Assembly: GCF_035046485.1 (NCBI RefSeq)
Contig: NC_085136.1
Location: forward strand, 158,584,754-158,648,753
Reading direction: 5' to 3'
Source of the DNA: Aedes albopictus
Taxonomy: Eukaryota; Arthropoda; Insecta; Diptera; Culicidae
Length of the DNA: 64,000 nt
In this document: piece by piece, positions 1-10,239 of the stretch
Position numbering within the stretch: the stretch's first letter is position 1
How the letters are laid out: each line of letters begins with the position of its first letter
Notes under the pieces: model-generated
Database searches by the model: none
Told to the model about the DNA's origin: nothing
Seen by the model: the letters and a program-made list of their open reading frames with translations, nothing else
Program-made: the position numbers and the translations under genes

Positions 1-1330
1 ACAAGTTCACCCTAGAAATGGGAGACCACCAGCTTACTGGTGACCTCAAGCGACTGCGGACCTGCGCCAAATCCTGCCTACGATCTAGACGGCGGGTGGT
101 GTTCGTCGCTAAAGACCGAGATAAGGGTAAGCAAAAAGGCCTGCTTTGAGGGCATTCGGTGTGTCAATGTGAATCTGTGGGGTGATGCCTACAGGATCGT
201 GATGGCCAAGACGAGAGGTATAACAGCTCCCATAGAGCAATCTCCATTGATGTTGGAGGGGATCATCGAGGGGCTTTTTTCGCATCATAATCCTAGTCCT
301 TGGCCTCCTTTCGTAGGACAGCCGGGGTCTGGGGCTGGCGATGAGGAGTGAGTCACCGATGTGGAACTTGCGGGGATAGCAAGGTCCCTAAGCGTAGGTA
401 AGGCCCCAGGTCTGGACGGTGTTCTGAGCGTGGCCTTAAAAGTAGCTATTGCAGAGGTTCCCAAGATGTTCAGGTCTGCTATGCAAAAATGCCTAAACGA
501 GGAAGTTTTCCCAGAGATTTGGAAGCGGCAGAGCCTGGTTCTATTACCAAGGCTCTGTACGGCCTATAACCAGTACGGCTTCCGGAAGGGGAGGTCGGCA
601 GTAGACGCTATCCTGGCGGTTATAATTACAGCCGAGATAGCGCTCCAGCGTAAGATGAGCATTCGCTATTGTGCAGTAGTGACTCTGGATGTAAGGAACG
701 CGTTCAATAGCGCCAGTTCAGTTGAGTGGCTATTGCCGATGCGCTCCTGCGCCTATTACCTGTATAAGATTTTTAGAAGTTACTTCCAGAATCGAGTACT
801 AGTTTACGACACAGAGATGGAACAGAAGTGCTTTCACCTAACCTCAGGAGTCTCGCAAACTTCCATCCTGGGCCCGGTGTTATGGATACGAGATGTTGAG
901 GTTAGAGTTTTCGGTGGGAGTACCAGTCGTTGGCTTCGCTGACAACATTACGCTGAAAGTCTACGGTGGATCGAAGAAGTGGAACTGACTGCTGCCCACT
1001 CGATCGCAGATGTGGAGGAGTAAATATGATATCCAGGAAACTGTAATTGGCTCACCATAAAACCGAAGAGGTGGTTGTGAACAACCAAAAGTCGGAGCAG
1101 CAATCGGTGATTAATGTATCGTTTCGAAGCGCTCCATCAAACTCTTGGGGGTGATGATCAACGATAAGCTTACCTTCGGTAGCCACATTAATTATGCCTT
1201 CAAAAGAGCCTCCACAGCGGTATCAGCTCTTGATCCTTGTTGTGCAGCTGGAAGCAGGCGTGGTGTAAACCCTGCCTGCCTTCCGAGGACAAAGGGAGTG
1301 GTAAGGACCACTCGGGAAACTGACTAAGCG
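1..1330 (+). pseudogene. R1-clade LINE ORF2 relic (reverse transcriptase)
   Basis: This is a decayed pol ORF of an R1-clade non-LTR retrotransposon, which in intact form carries an APE endonuclease and a reverse transcriptase. Readable pieces are 40-351 (linker between endonuclease and RT), 361-942 (RT fingers and palm) and 1145-1327 (thumb). Visible motifs are GKAPGLDGV, the YGFRKGRSAVDAI stretch, palm motif A as VTLDVRNAFNSAS and a motif B remnant GVSQTSILGPVLW. Just past 942 a shifted frame gives GFADNITL, so the second aspartate of the catalytic FADD box is Asn. A stop at 349-351 and frameshifts near 940 and 1020 break the frame, and residues appear missing before YGFRKG. The same family recurs at 41985-42890 (+) and 50785-54560 (-). 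The left end is cut by the window edge. Clade assignment rests on motif recognition. Confidence 0.85.
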
Positions 1331-1600
1331 CCAGCATGCAACCTTGGTGGACTCCCCAAAGCGGGTCATCGGTGTTCCTTGCTGCAGGCTACGCAGGTTA
1401 CCTTGAGGGTGTGATGTGCACCAGCCTCTCTCTGAAGCAATGCTCCGGAGAAACGAATGGTTTGACGACCATGTGAATGTGGTTTAGTGGGTCAAGGAAA
1501 GAGTAGCCCTGCCTTTCAATTTTTTGGTAGAAGACGATCTTTAACCCCACACTACTTGGACTTCCTTGTTCAGGTGTCTGTTGTACAGATGGGGGCTATC
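1331..1600 (+). mobile_element. R1-clade LINE 3' region
   Basis: Noncoding continuation of the upstream R1 relic. The stretch from about 1384 to 1590 matches 61020-61262 (+) and, as reverse complement, 50785-51000, sharing blocks such as GAGAGTAGCCCTG-like text and the final CAGGTGTCTGTTG. All three copies lie downstream of R1 RT or C-terminal sequence, so this is the element's 3' untranslated end. No clear poly(A) or target duplication is visible here; the end near 1600 is approximate. Confidence 0.7.
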
Positions 1601-4189
1601 CGCAAATGCAAAGGCCTTATTCTAGACTGCTTTCGGCACCTCCAGCTTCATGGGGTCTGCTCCTTCTGCTCCCGCAGTTGTCATAACTCATAAGTGTTGA
1701 CAAGTTTGGTCATCTTACGAAGTCTCTGCAAACACTTCTTGAGGTTTTCGCTGATGTTCGACTTCGAGGACGCAAAGCTAACGATAGAGTCAAGATAGAG
1801 ACACCTTTAACGATGTTTAGCCGTATTCAACAAGACAACGCCAACGGTGTTTGTTGAATCTTATCTTTCAAACCATGTTGTACTAAACAGCTTAAATGTA
1901 GGTAAAAATTCTATGATTTTTTGTTTAAAGCAAATACAGGTTATTTGTATTTATTTCGTGATAAGATTACCTTAACGTAACCAAAACCTTCAACCTGAAA
2001 AATTATGGAAATCAGCACCACCCTTACGCAGTACCCGGTGCAGCAGTATTAGAACGAAGGGTGCATCGTACCACCACACCGTGTGTCGTTGTTTAGATGA
2101 GGGTTTTTGTTTAAAGAGCACTGAAATGATGGCTAAAATATGCACAAAGTGAAATAAAGTAACCATTCTTGGTCGGTAAATACACTCCGTTTGTCCGTTA
2201 CTTGCTGCAATGCGATGCGACGACGGCGCGGCGATGGAGTATCCCTGTCTGCGTCCTGTCGCCCTGTCGTCTCTATGTGGTAGGACGCTTTCGTTTTCAA
2301 AGACTCTGGTTTAGTCTGGGATCGGTTCGTTTAAGAGAGGACGAGAGGTTTTCTTTCAACCCGACCATGTCACACGGAGATGGCCGCCGTGTTTTTTTTT
2401 TCTGTATGCCAAAACGTGTGGTTTTCAGCACAATTCTTTCATAAGCCGGACCATTTTGGAGTCCTCAGTGGGTAGCCATGCGGGGATGATTGAAGTGGCT
2501 TCTGTGTAACGTAGTTGGATCTATAGGACGAAGCAGAGTGGCTGTTTAAGACTAGCCATAGCAGCACGATGACGGTGGTCGGTGGTAAGTGTAAAGGATT
2601 ATGGCGTGTAATTCAAGGTTATCGTCCGATGGCGGCCTGCAGTGGCCACAAGACCAGTCTCGAGTTTGTTGGTTGGCATTGGAGCTTGGTTTTATTGCCG
2701 CAGTTTTTGGTCGGTCAGTGAACATTTAGGGACATTTAGGAAAGCATTGGTTCGGAATAGCTTTTATCGAAAGTAATCTGGAGTTTCCTAATGTGTGAAT
2801 GTGATTGAATTTAAACGATCTGATCCGGGTTGTTACCCTTATTGGCGAACGCAAATGTATTGCTTAGAGGAGTATTTCCAAACAATACAGATTTTTCATT
2901 TATATAGGATACAGATTTTTATCTAAATTTTGTGTGGGATACAGATTTTTGAACTAGCGATACATAAAATCATCTGACAACGCTGTTTTGTACCTATTAA
3001 TGTGATATAAAACTCAAATGAGGGATCAAATATCATTTTTTGTAAGATTTTTTTTTAAATAAGTGAAAATGTTAGATAGGGTATTTTCTCTTTCGTTTGG
3101 TACATAAGGCACATGTGGATACAGTGTTGACTCTGAAAATTGTATCGAAATCCACATAAGCGTTGTGCTGTCAACAATTGCATTATACTCTCAGGCATCT
3201 TACACTAGTGGTTTCTTCAAATTCCAGAAAAACGTGGCACCGAACGACCGTATGACCAAATTTACTATGATACCATCAAAATGGTAGACAGGCTATTGTG
3301 GTATCACTACCCCATGCATGTTACATGTAACAAAAATATTTGATCCAATACACTGTCACATAAGGTGTTTTTTAAGTTTAATACCTATAAACTTTTGGAA
3401 TGCTATTTGACGATAAAAGAAACCTTACACATAGAATCGATGTCATTGTACGCATACACATCAAAACCTCGATTTGTTTACATTTGCGATTTGTAAAGTT
3501 AAGCGTTGTAATAGCCAACTCACCCAATGAGGCTTAAGTTACTAACATGCTATGTCCAAAGGATGGTCTGCAAAGCAAAGAGTGACACAATAAAACAGAT
3601 TTCAACTTTGTTCGTGTTTCGTAATTTTCATTATTCCTTCTCTTCAGTTGATACTGTATGCCACATTACTCGGTTAGCGAATGCCACTCTCCATCCTCGA
3701 TCAAACCCGATGCTCATCAGATCACGTTCTTCGTGGTCCACCTATAGTACTCGCTACAATCCTCTCATTCTTGTAACCAGGGTGCAAAATGTTCATTGTC
3801 ATTGACTGAAAACAGCACGAATTTGAATGATTCTGCACTGAATATTCAAAACGAACAAATTCATTTTCGCTTTCCCTCTTCACACAGTCAGTCAACTCGC
3901 AGTCATTGAATGTAAAGCCGATCGAGGAACATCTTCATAATAACCTACGTTTAAGGCTACGATTCCAAGAAAAGATCTATGTAAATCACCATTAAATGTA
4001 ATCGAAACGTTAATATTTTATCAGCAATTAACCACTTTGTACAGTGACCCCACAATTTATGAATCGGCAAAAATGACCACAGTTTATGAATCACTCCATT
4101 TGATCAACATGGTGATTCATAAATAGTGTTCAAAATTAAGGTGATTCAAATATTCATTGACTTTCATTCAGTTGACAAACGAGTATCGA
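1601..4189. other. Intergenic stretch, no gene recognised
   Basis: No convincing coding region. It contains a T-run near 2391-2400 and three copies of ATACAGATTTTT at 2885-2896, 2909-2920 and 2939-2950. A small hairpin near 4030-4130 is built from TTTATGAATCA and TGATTCATAAAT. Short open frames (for example 2169-2444 and 3527-3805) have no recognisable domain and look like chance ORFs. Confidence 0.6.
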
Positions 4190-5412
4190 GTAACTGAACA
4201 TAAATATTAGGCCTATCCAGCTTTTCAAAAATGTTCTCTGATTCTCAAGTCCACCCCCGTATTTTGATTCGCATCCTGAAAGAAGAAACTGGACAAAATT
4301 TCAGCCAAATCCATTGAAAGTAAGAGGTGCATCAAATCAATTTTGTGTTTTTCGACTATTTTCGAACTTCAAAAAATCATAACTACTCTAAAACTTGTTA
4401 AAACTTAATTCTTTCGACAGAAACTGAAAGATATACTTGTTTGCTAAAAGTTCTCCAAACAACGCATGCCAATAAAATTGAAGGAAACATATGTAATTAT
4501 CACATTTGTAATCAGAAAAACCTTAAAAAAGTTGTTTTTTGATAGATTTTGTTCTAGAACACCCTAATATACGTAATATGCTAGATTTTTTAAAATGGCA
4601 TTATATTCTCTAATGTTTTGTGGTTATTTGCTTCTTTGACATCAATTCTGTAGGAGTTGAGCAAAAATTATTAATATTCGTGAAAGCCAAATGTGTCCTA
4701 AAAACTAGCTTTTCGGGGGCAATCATGCTTGGGCGCGCAGAAAGTGGCATCGCGTCAGCATTGGTATTGATGGCCAACACGCTTGTTTGTTTACACCCGT
4801 GATAGGGAGTAGCCAAGGTAAACTGCAAGGAAGCAAAGCTACTACGTTCAGTACAATTTCGCGCCACAGCGTGATTGCCCCCAAAAAGCTAGTTTTTGGA
4901 ACGAAATTGGCTTTCACGAATTTTAATAATTTTTGCTCAATTCCTACAGCATTGATGTCAAAGAAGCAAATAACCACAAAACATTAGAAAATACGATGCC
5001 GTTTAGAAATATCCAACTTATTACGTATATTAGGGTGTTCCAGAACAAAATCTATCAAAAAAACATCTTTTAAAGGTTTTTGTGACTACAAATGTGTAAA
5101 TTACATATGTTTCCTTCAATTTTATTGGTATGCGTTGTTCGGAGAACTTTTAGCAAACAAGTATATCTAATCTTTCAATTTCTGTCGAAAGAATTAAGTT
5201 TTAACAAGTTTTAGTGTAGTTATGATATTTTGAAGTTCGAAAATAGTCGAAAAACACAAAATTGATTTGATGCACCTCTTAATTTCAATGGATTTGGCTG
5301 AAATTTTGTCCAGTTACTTCTTTCAGGATGCGAATCAAAATACGGGGGTGGACTTGAGAATCAGAGAACATTTTTGAAAAGCTGGACGAGTCTAAATGAA
5401 TATGCAGGTAAG
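4190..5412. repeat. Foldback element 1 (about 0.5 kb inverted arms)
   Basis: Two arms, about 4217-4738 and 4859-5385, are reverse complements of one another with scattered substitutions and small indels, around a loop of roughly 120 bp. The outer boundary reads CCAGCTTTTCAAAAATG on the left and its complement on the right. Weaker pairing, mostly transition differences, extends outward to about 4190 and 5412. No transposase is encoded; the short frames inside occur on both strands because of the symmetry. This is the structure of a foldback MITE or an inverted duplication. No clear target-site duplication was found. Confidence 0.85.
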
Positions 5413-5554
5413 TGAATAAATTTTGCCGCACGGTGAACTTCAGCTCGTCTGCTCGAAAATTTTGCGCCCTGCTGGCAACACCAGGATTTGTGGCGAACAC
5501 CAATATTGTAGGGATGTTGAGACTGTGTGAAGCACACGCTTTTTTTCGCACCGC
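5413..5554. other. Short unassigned spacer
   Basis: Sequence between foldback element 1 and the LINE tail at 5555. No domain or repeat recognised. Confidence 0.4.
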
Positions 5555-5665
5555 GCGATGCATGCCGCCAATCCCTGCACACAGCCATGGACCGAGTAGA
5601 ATGCAGACAACTACTATGTACTGCAGAGGTCACTCAGGCCTTAGTCTGACCGGTAAGGTAAGTAA
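5555..5665 (+). pseudogene. RTE-like LINE 3' scrap
   Basis: About 100 bp match the reverse complement of 33475-33545, the last codons and end of the RTE-like ORF. The shared text includes CAGCCATGGACCGAGT and GTACTGCAGAGG-like sequence, ending in CGGTAAGGTA. In the better copy it encodes the terminal residues MDRVEWRRLLCTAEA. Here it is only a 5'-truncated tail, followed directly by unassigned AT-rich DNA. Confidence 0.65.
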
Positions 5666-5934
5666 GTATGAAGCCATCGTTAGGAACCATTGACCATTTC
5701 AAGGCAACGTCTGTAGGGGACATTTTTAGTTTGAAATTCGAGTAACCCGGACCCAAGAAGGTGTGCCACTTGTAACGTTTTGACGTTTTTTTCTTTTTAA
5801 GCAAAATAATTTTTGCTTGAATTTTGTACATAGAACTTGACTTAGAGCTTTATGTTAATCAATGACATCACATTAATTGAATTCAAAATAGTATAGGAAA
5901 ACGTTTTGACGTTTTTCTCCTTTTAAGTAAAATA

Positions 5935-6597
5935 ACACAGCGCAACATTTTTTTGTCTCAAGAGCAAACTTATGTGTCTCTGAAGGATTTTGGGCCGCTG
6001 AATCCGAATCCGGGCTCAGATTTGCTCTAACACGTCACAATTTTGAGCTCTACCTTAATTTATAGGGCAAAATATGCGATTTTGGGCTTTTTTGACTGCA
6101 AGCCATTAAGATTGGAAATATTTTTTTTAAGCAATCAAAAGGTTAATTGGTCAATTAACATCTAAATTAACGATTCATGCAAAATATTTCATTTTACCTA
6201 ATCAAATTTGATAGATTTAAGCATTTTATGTTAGTATGAAAACTTGCATGCAACTTTTGGAGGGTGACTTATATGGGAAATATCGTACCTAACATAAATC
6301 ACTTAAAACTATCAAATTCGATTTGGTAAAACGAAATATTTTGAATGAGTCGTTAATTTAGATGTTAATTGACCAATTAACCTTTTGATTACTTAAAAAA
6401 TGTTTCCTTGCTTAATGGTTTGCAGTCAAAAAAGCCCAAAATCGCATGTTTTGCCTTATAAATTGAGGTATAGCTCAAAATTGTGACGTGTTAGAGCAAA
6501 TCTGAGCCCGGATTCGGACTCAGCGGCCCAAAATCCTTCGGAGACACATAAGTTTGCTCTTGAGACAGACAAAAAGTTAATTTTTGTTACGCTGTGT
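5935..6597. repeat. Foldback element 2 / palindromic MITE
   Basis: Arms 5935-6234 and 6289-6597 are mutually reverse complementary around a loop of about 54 bp. Outer ends read ACACAGCG and CGCTGTGT. Both arms carry recognisable blocks such as GAGCAAACTTATGTGTCTC and its complement. It encodes nothing. Flanking A/T sequence could hide a 2-bp duplication but none can be defined. Directly upstream, the text AACGTTTTGACGTTTTT occurs at about 5777 and again at about 5903, a direct duplication abutting the left arm. Confidence 0.85.
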
Positions 6598-7228
6598 AAT
6601 ATTTAGGATTCATTTTATATAATGATATTTTCTTGTAAATAGTGATGAAAAGTAAATTAGATTTAGTTTGAAACTCAATTTGACTTTGCTCATGGCTGAT
6701 TTGAACTATAACTCAGAACGAGTCGATATAAGGTTTGTGTCTCGGCTAACCATATGCCATAAAAGACGAAGTGAGTACAGCAATGGCTCCTGATTATATG
6801 TATCTCATAAAAACCATCTTGACGAACCTAGAGTGGCACAAGAAATATGAATTCGCCATTCGAAATTCTTTGTTGGCGCAATTTAGAAGAAAAAGGGGGA
6901 TTATTTATTGTAGGCTTCTTTAAGAAATTAAGACTTAAGCTCGGTCATTTCGTTCGCTACTAGGCTGGAGAGTAGAAGTGATCGCGGTTTGCAAGTTAGA
7001 TAGTTTTTGAAAGTGATTTAACCATTTGAGTGCAATTGTACCCTTCGAGTAACGTACCGAAGGTAATTTTGTTGAAAGTGAATTCTAAGTGATTGATTGA
7101 TTTTTCTTTTAATATAGTAAATTTGTACGTGTTTCCGGTCGAGTCGACCGTGGTTCGCGAAGTCTTCTACTTCGTTAGTGATTTGTACAAAAAAAAAGAT
7201 AAATTTAAATAAAAGTTAAAGTTTTTGT
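6598..7228. other. AT-rich stretch, no gene recognised
   Basis: No coding potential recognised. It ends in a T/A-rich segment (about 7085-7230) just before the GC-rich block at 7229. It could be part of a long-terminal-repeat or leader, but no LTR pair, primer-binding site or polypurine tract was found. Confidence 0.4.
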
Positions 7229-8067
7229 ATGATACTAATTTTGCCATTCGTGTTGGACTTTTCCAGCGCCTCGGCGCTTTTTTATTGTACGGGCTGGAAA
7301 GTGGAAAGTGACGACAAGCGGAGTCGTATTGGGGTTTTTGTGGCGTCTTCAGGCGCCGAAGTTACATCGTCCAAGGACACGGATCGTCCGTGGAGAGCTC
7401 GGGTATCCGTCAAGGCCCGCCTTTCGAGGCAGACAAACGGAGTGAAGTGTAGTTCGCCATCAAGTCGAACGAAGAACTCCGACGGTCGCCAAAAACCGTC
7501 GTTAGATCCACCCCCACGCTACAACCCCCGGTGGAGAGGAACCAAGAGCACGGTCCCCGCACGTAGTCAAGCGTCGTGCGCAGGATCGGACCCAATCCGA
7601 AGGTAAGGGGATTTCATTTCATCACGTGCGGCCGAAGCTCTCAAGGTGGAAGCCGTACGGAGGGTACGTTGGTCCCTGAACCCAAAGAGAAGGTCAAAAC
7701 CCGGGAAGCGCGACGTTCCGTCGCAGCGAAGCTCTTGAGGAACAAAATCGGAAGCCTTCCGTCCAGCCGACACTTCCTCCGCAACGGTAAATCGGCCATA
7801 CTACCCGAGCTCGGACGTCCATCGCTGCGCGCCATACCAGCAGCGACAGCGGTACAGCCAATCGCCGCCATTGCGTCGACGACATCATTGGTCATCGAGG
7901 CAACCGTCTATCGCCGGCAAAAGCCGGAAATTCGACAGTTTCAAGTTCGTCGAGGAGCATCGAGTCGTCGCTTCAAGAAACCCTGCGCAGGTACGTGGAG
8001 ACTTTTTATTCATGGCCATGATAGTTTCCCAAAGTGTTTTCCACCCGTTTTAGTAAATTTAGTATAA
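7229..8067 (+). other. GC-rich unassigned block
   Basis: Base composition jumps from AT-rich to GC-rich near 7229 and returns near 8050. Overlapping open frames at 7229-7606 and 7576-8067 are rich in Arg, Ser and Pro, and frames of similar length lie on the other strand, so ORF length alone is not evidence of coding. Donor-like GGTAAGG at about 7602 and GGTACGTGG at about 7991 are present. The composition resembles the blocks at 15100-15790 and 44740-45910. An untranslated leader or gag-like start of an LTR retrotransposon, or a noncoding first exon, are all possible. I recognise no domain. Confidence 0.3.
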
Positions 8068-8869
8068 GTCTGACCCGAATGAGTTTGCTCCCTAATGAAT
8101 AAATCGATTTGTTGAATTTTGAAGACCTGAGAGTCAATTGATTCCGTTTTGGGCAGTTCAAAAAGAATTCACCCGTTACGTTACTCCCTTTAGATTCCGT
8201 TTTTCGTTTCCGTTTTGGTAGATTGATGTTTCAGGCTTCCACTCTTCATTTCGGTAAGTGTTCCAGATCGAGCGAGCTTTAGTCGGGGAGTTGATTAAGG
8301 GGTTCGGGAGATTACATTGGGCAGTATCGGCGCATCCTCCAGGGTCGTTAAGTTGGAATATCGCTTTAATTTATAACCGTACACGAGTGAGGTCAGTCTC
8401 AAGTCAGTCGGGCAAACATTAAAAGGACATGTGGTCTCCCTGCGGGAGTGGCGCTAAAGCCACCTTGTTTGACAAAATCCTCGTGACTATTTTGCACGGT
8501 TACACACTGAACCAGTCAGTGAACATACCAAAGTTGCTGTCACGATTTGGATCGCAAGATGCCAAAACCTCAAATATACCCCTAGATCCCGGGTACATAC
8601 ATTCAAAGGGGGAGAATACTGAAGCGTTGCCGAATAAAACCCATTCCGCAAGTCTGATTGGATGATTGTTATATGTATTCGTTAACACCAAAGCAGACAT
8701 ATCAGTTGCTTTATGTATCTTAGTACGTACGATCAGTTATCCCTTCCATGCTGACTAGAAGCAATTACTTCGGTAAAAACAAAACAAACAAACAAACAAA
8801 AGGAAACATCGATCATGAACTGGAAAGGACCTGAAGCTTCAGAGCTCGAAGTTTCTGTGGATGCTGATT
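8068..8869. other. Intergenic stretch, no gene recognised
   Basis: Nothing recognised apart from a short (AAAC)n run near 8779-8800. The frame at 8429-8665 lacks any recognisable feature. Confidence 0.5.
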
Positions 8870-9440
8870 TTATTTATTTTTATTGTATAATATAAAAAGT
8901 CAACAGTTTACATCGTGTTTATACAGGATCAAACATTTCAATTTACAATTTACAAATAAACTTATAAACCATAACTTTACATCTAATATTAACTACATCA
9001 ATTATTTAACATACATTTAGAAAGCTTCCAAAATTTCTTTAAATCCTTCTCTATTATTCCACCTTAACTCTCTGATACTTTTTTTTTAAACAAATAAACT
9101 ACATTTTGGAAATCATTTTAACACATAAGCATAATAATGACATACTAACCAAAGGGCAGATTTCTGTCGCAAACACGTTGCTCTAAAGGGCTGATAACAA
9201 TTATTTCTAAATCTATGAAGTCTAATTTTAACCTTTGTCGTATGACACCCAAGTTCTTATGTCTTCTGATTTGGGGCAAGGTTTCAATCTGTGTTCATTT
9301 GTATCTACTTCTTGACATTCATCACAAACATCACTCATTCGTCGGATTCCGTAATCTACTATTTTTTTTTGTTTGGAATCAATTCATTTACTAGCTCAAA
9401 CATTTTGGATCGATCTTCAGAATGCAAAAAGGTTTGGGAT
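8870..9440 (-). pseudogene. LINE 3' end (C-terminal Cys/His motif and tail)
   Basis: Read on the minus strand, 9420 to 9240 encodes a segment with CDECQEVDTNEHRLKPCP, the CCHC-like motif typical of the C-terminus of I/R1-type LINE pol proteins, preceded by a SKMFELVNELIP-like segment across frame breaks. Downstream is an AT-rich 3' region ending at about 8875 with AATAAA-like text and an A-rich tail on the minus strand. The fragment is heavily decayed and 5'-truncated. The clade cannot be resolved from what remains. Confidence 0.5.
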
Positions 9441-9654
9441 GGGGATGCCCACGATTGAAAGTCAGCATTATGATTTCGTTTTCGTTACTCCGAAGGTATG
9501 ATTGAATGGAACGTCAAGAAACAGGAGAAAGTTATTCTATTTAAGTAGTTCTGGAGTTGAAAATGTAGCTATGCTAAATGTGTTTTTCGTGGTGGGGGCA
9601 TAGTACCTCTCTGACCATTAAGTTGATCTATTTTAGTGTAGTACGTTACATTGG

Positions 9655-9890
9655 GTCCCATGGGGTTTCAGGGGGCTAGCAGTGGTATTTCAGGAATATA
9701 CAGATGATTTTCAGTGGGTTTCAAAGGCATTACAGGACCATTTCGGGATTTTCGGAGAGTCTCAGGTACGTTTCAGATGGTCCGAGGGGGTTTCATGGGG
9801 TCCGAAAGGGTTTCAGGGTGTATTCGGTGTAATTTCAGGAAGTTTCAGAGGATTTTAAGCTAGCTTCAGGTGGTTGAATCTCAGGTAAAG
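9655..9890. repeat. GGTTTCAGG-type degenerate minisatellite
   Basis: A run of short diverged units built around GGGTTTCAGGGG or CATTTCAGG words, each about 10-20 bp, with no coding content. A related, more diverged array lies at 44215-44560. Confidence 0.65.
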
Positions 9891-9927
9891 TATTATCTCC
9901 TGGGCGCCCATTTAAAAACGGGTCTGT

Positions 9928-10163
9928 GTCATTTGGCATAAAGTCATTTGGCATAAGGCCGTTTGGCATAAGGTCACTTGGCATAAAGCCATTTGGCATA
10001 ACGGTCATTTGGCATAATGGACACTTGGCATAATAAAGAAGGGTGCATTTCGATTATGCCAAATGTCCATTATGCCAAATGATCGTTATGCCAAATGACT
10101 TTATGCCAAGTGACCTTATGCCAAATGACCTTATGCCAAATGACATTATGCCAAATGTCCCGC
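9928..10163. repeat. Mirror-symmetric GGCATAA array (7 forward + 7 inverted)
   Basis: GGCATAA (in CATTTGGCATAA) occurs seven times forward at 9935, 9950, 9965, 9980, 9995, 10011 and 10027. Its complement TTATGCC occurs seven times at 10054, 10070, 10086, 10101, 10116, 10131 and 10146. Spacings are 15,15,15,15,16,16 and then 16,16,15,15,15,15, an exact mirror. The whole is one long palindrome with a loop of about 16 bp near 10035-10050. Confidence 0.9.
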
Positions 10164-10168
10164 TCCCT

Positions 10169-10239
10169 TTAAAAACACCACCCCCGGCGAAGACTGGCGC
10201 TTGAGCCTAGCTATTTAGCAATGTAGTTGGAGGAAATGC
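10169..10239. other. Short spacer before LINE
   Basis: Unassigned sequence between the palindromic array and the RTE-like LINE; the exact 5' end of the LINE is not defined. Confidence 0.4.

Noticed and set aside
4610..4987. Matching ORFs on both strands (85 and 84 codons) as paralogous genes
   Set aside because: They are mirror images produced by the two arms of the foldback element.
7229..8067. Calling the GC-rich block a gag gene or LTR
   Set aside because: No zinc knuckle, LTR pair, primer-binding site or polypurine tract could be seen.
9928..10163. CRISPR array
   Set aside because: The words are close-packed with 15-16 bp period, half are inverted, there are no unique spacers of proper length, no cas genes, and the context is an animal genome.
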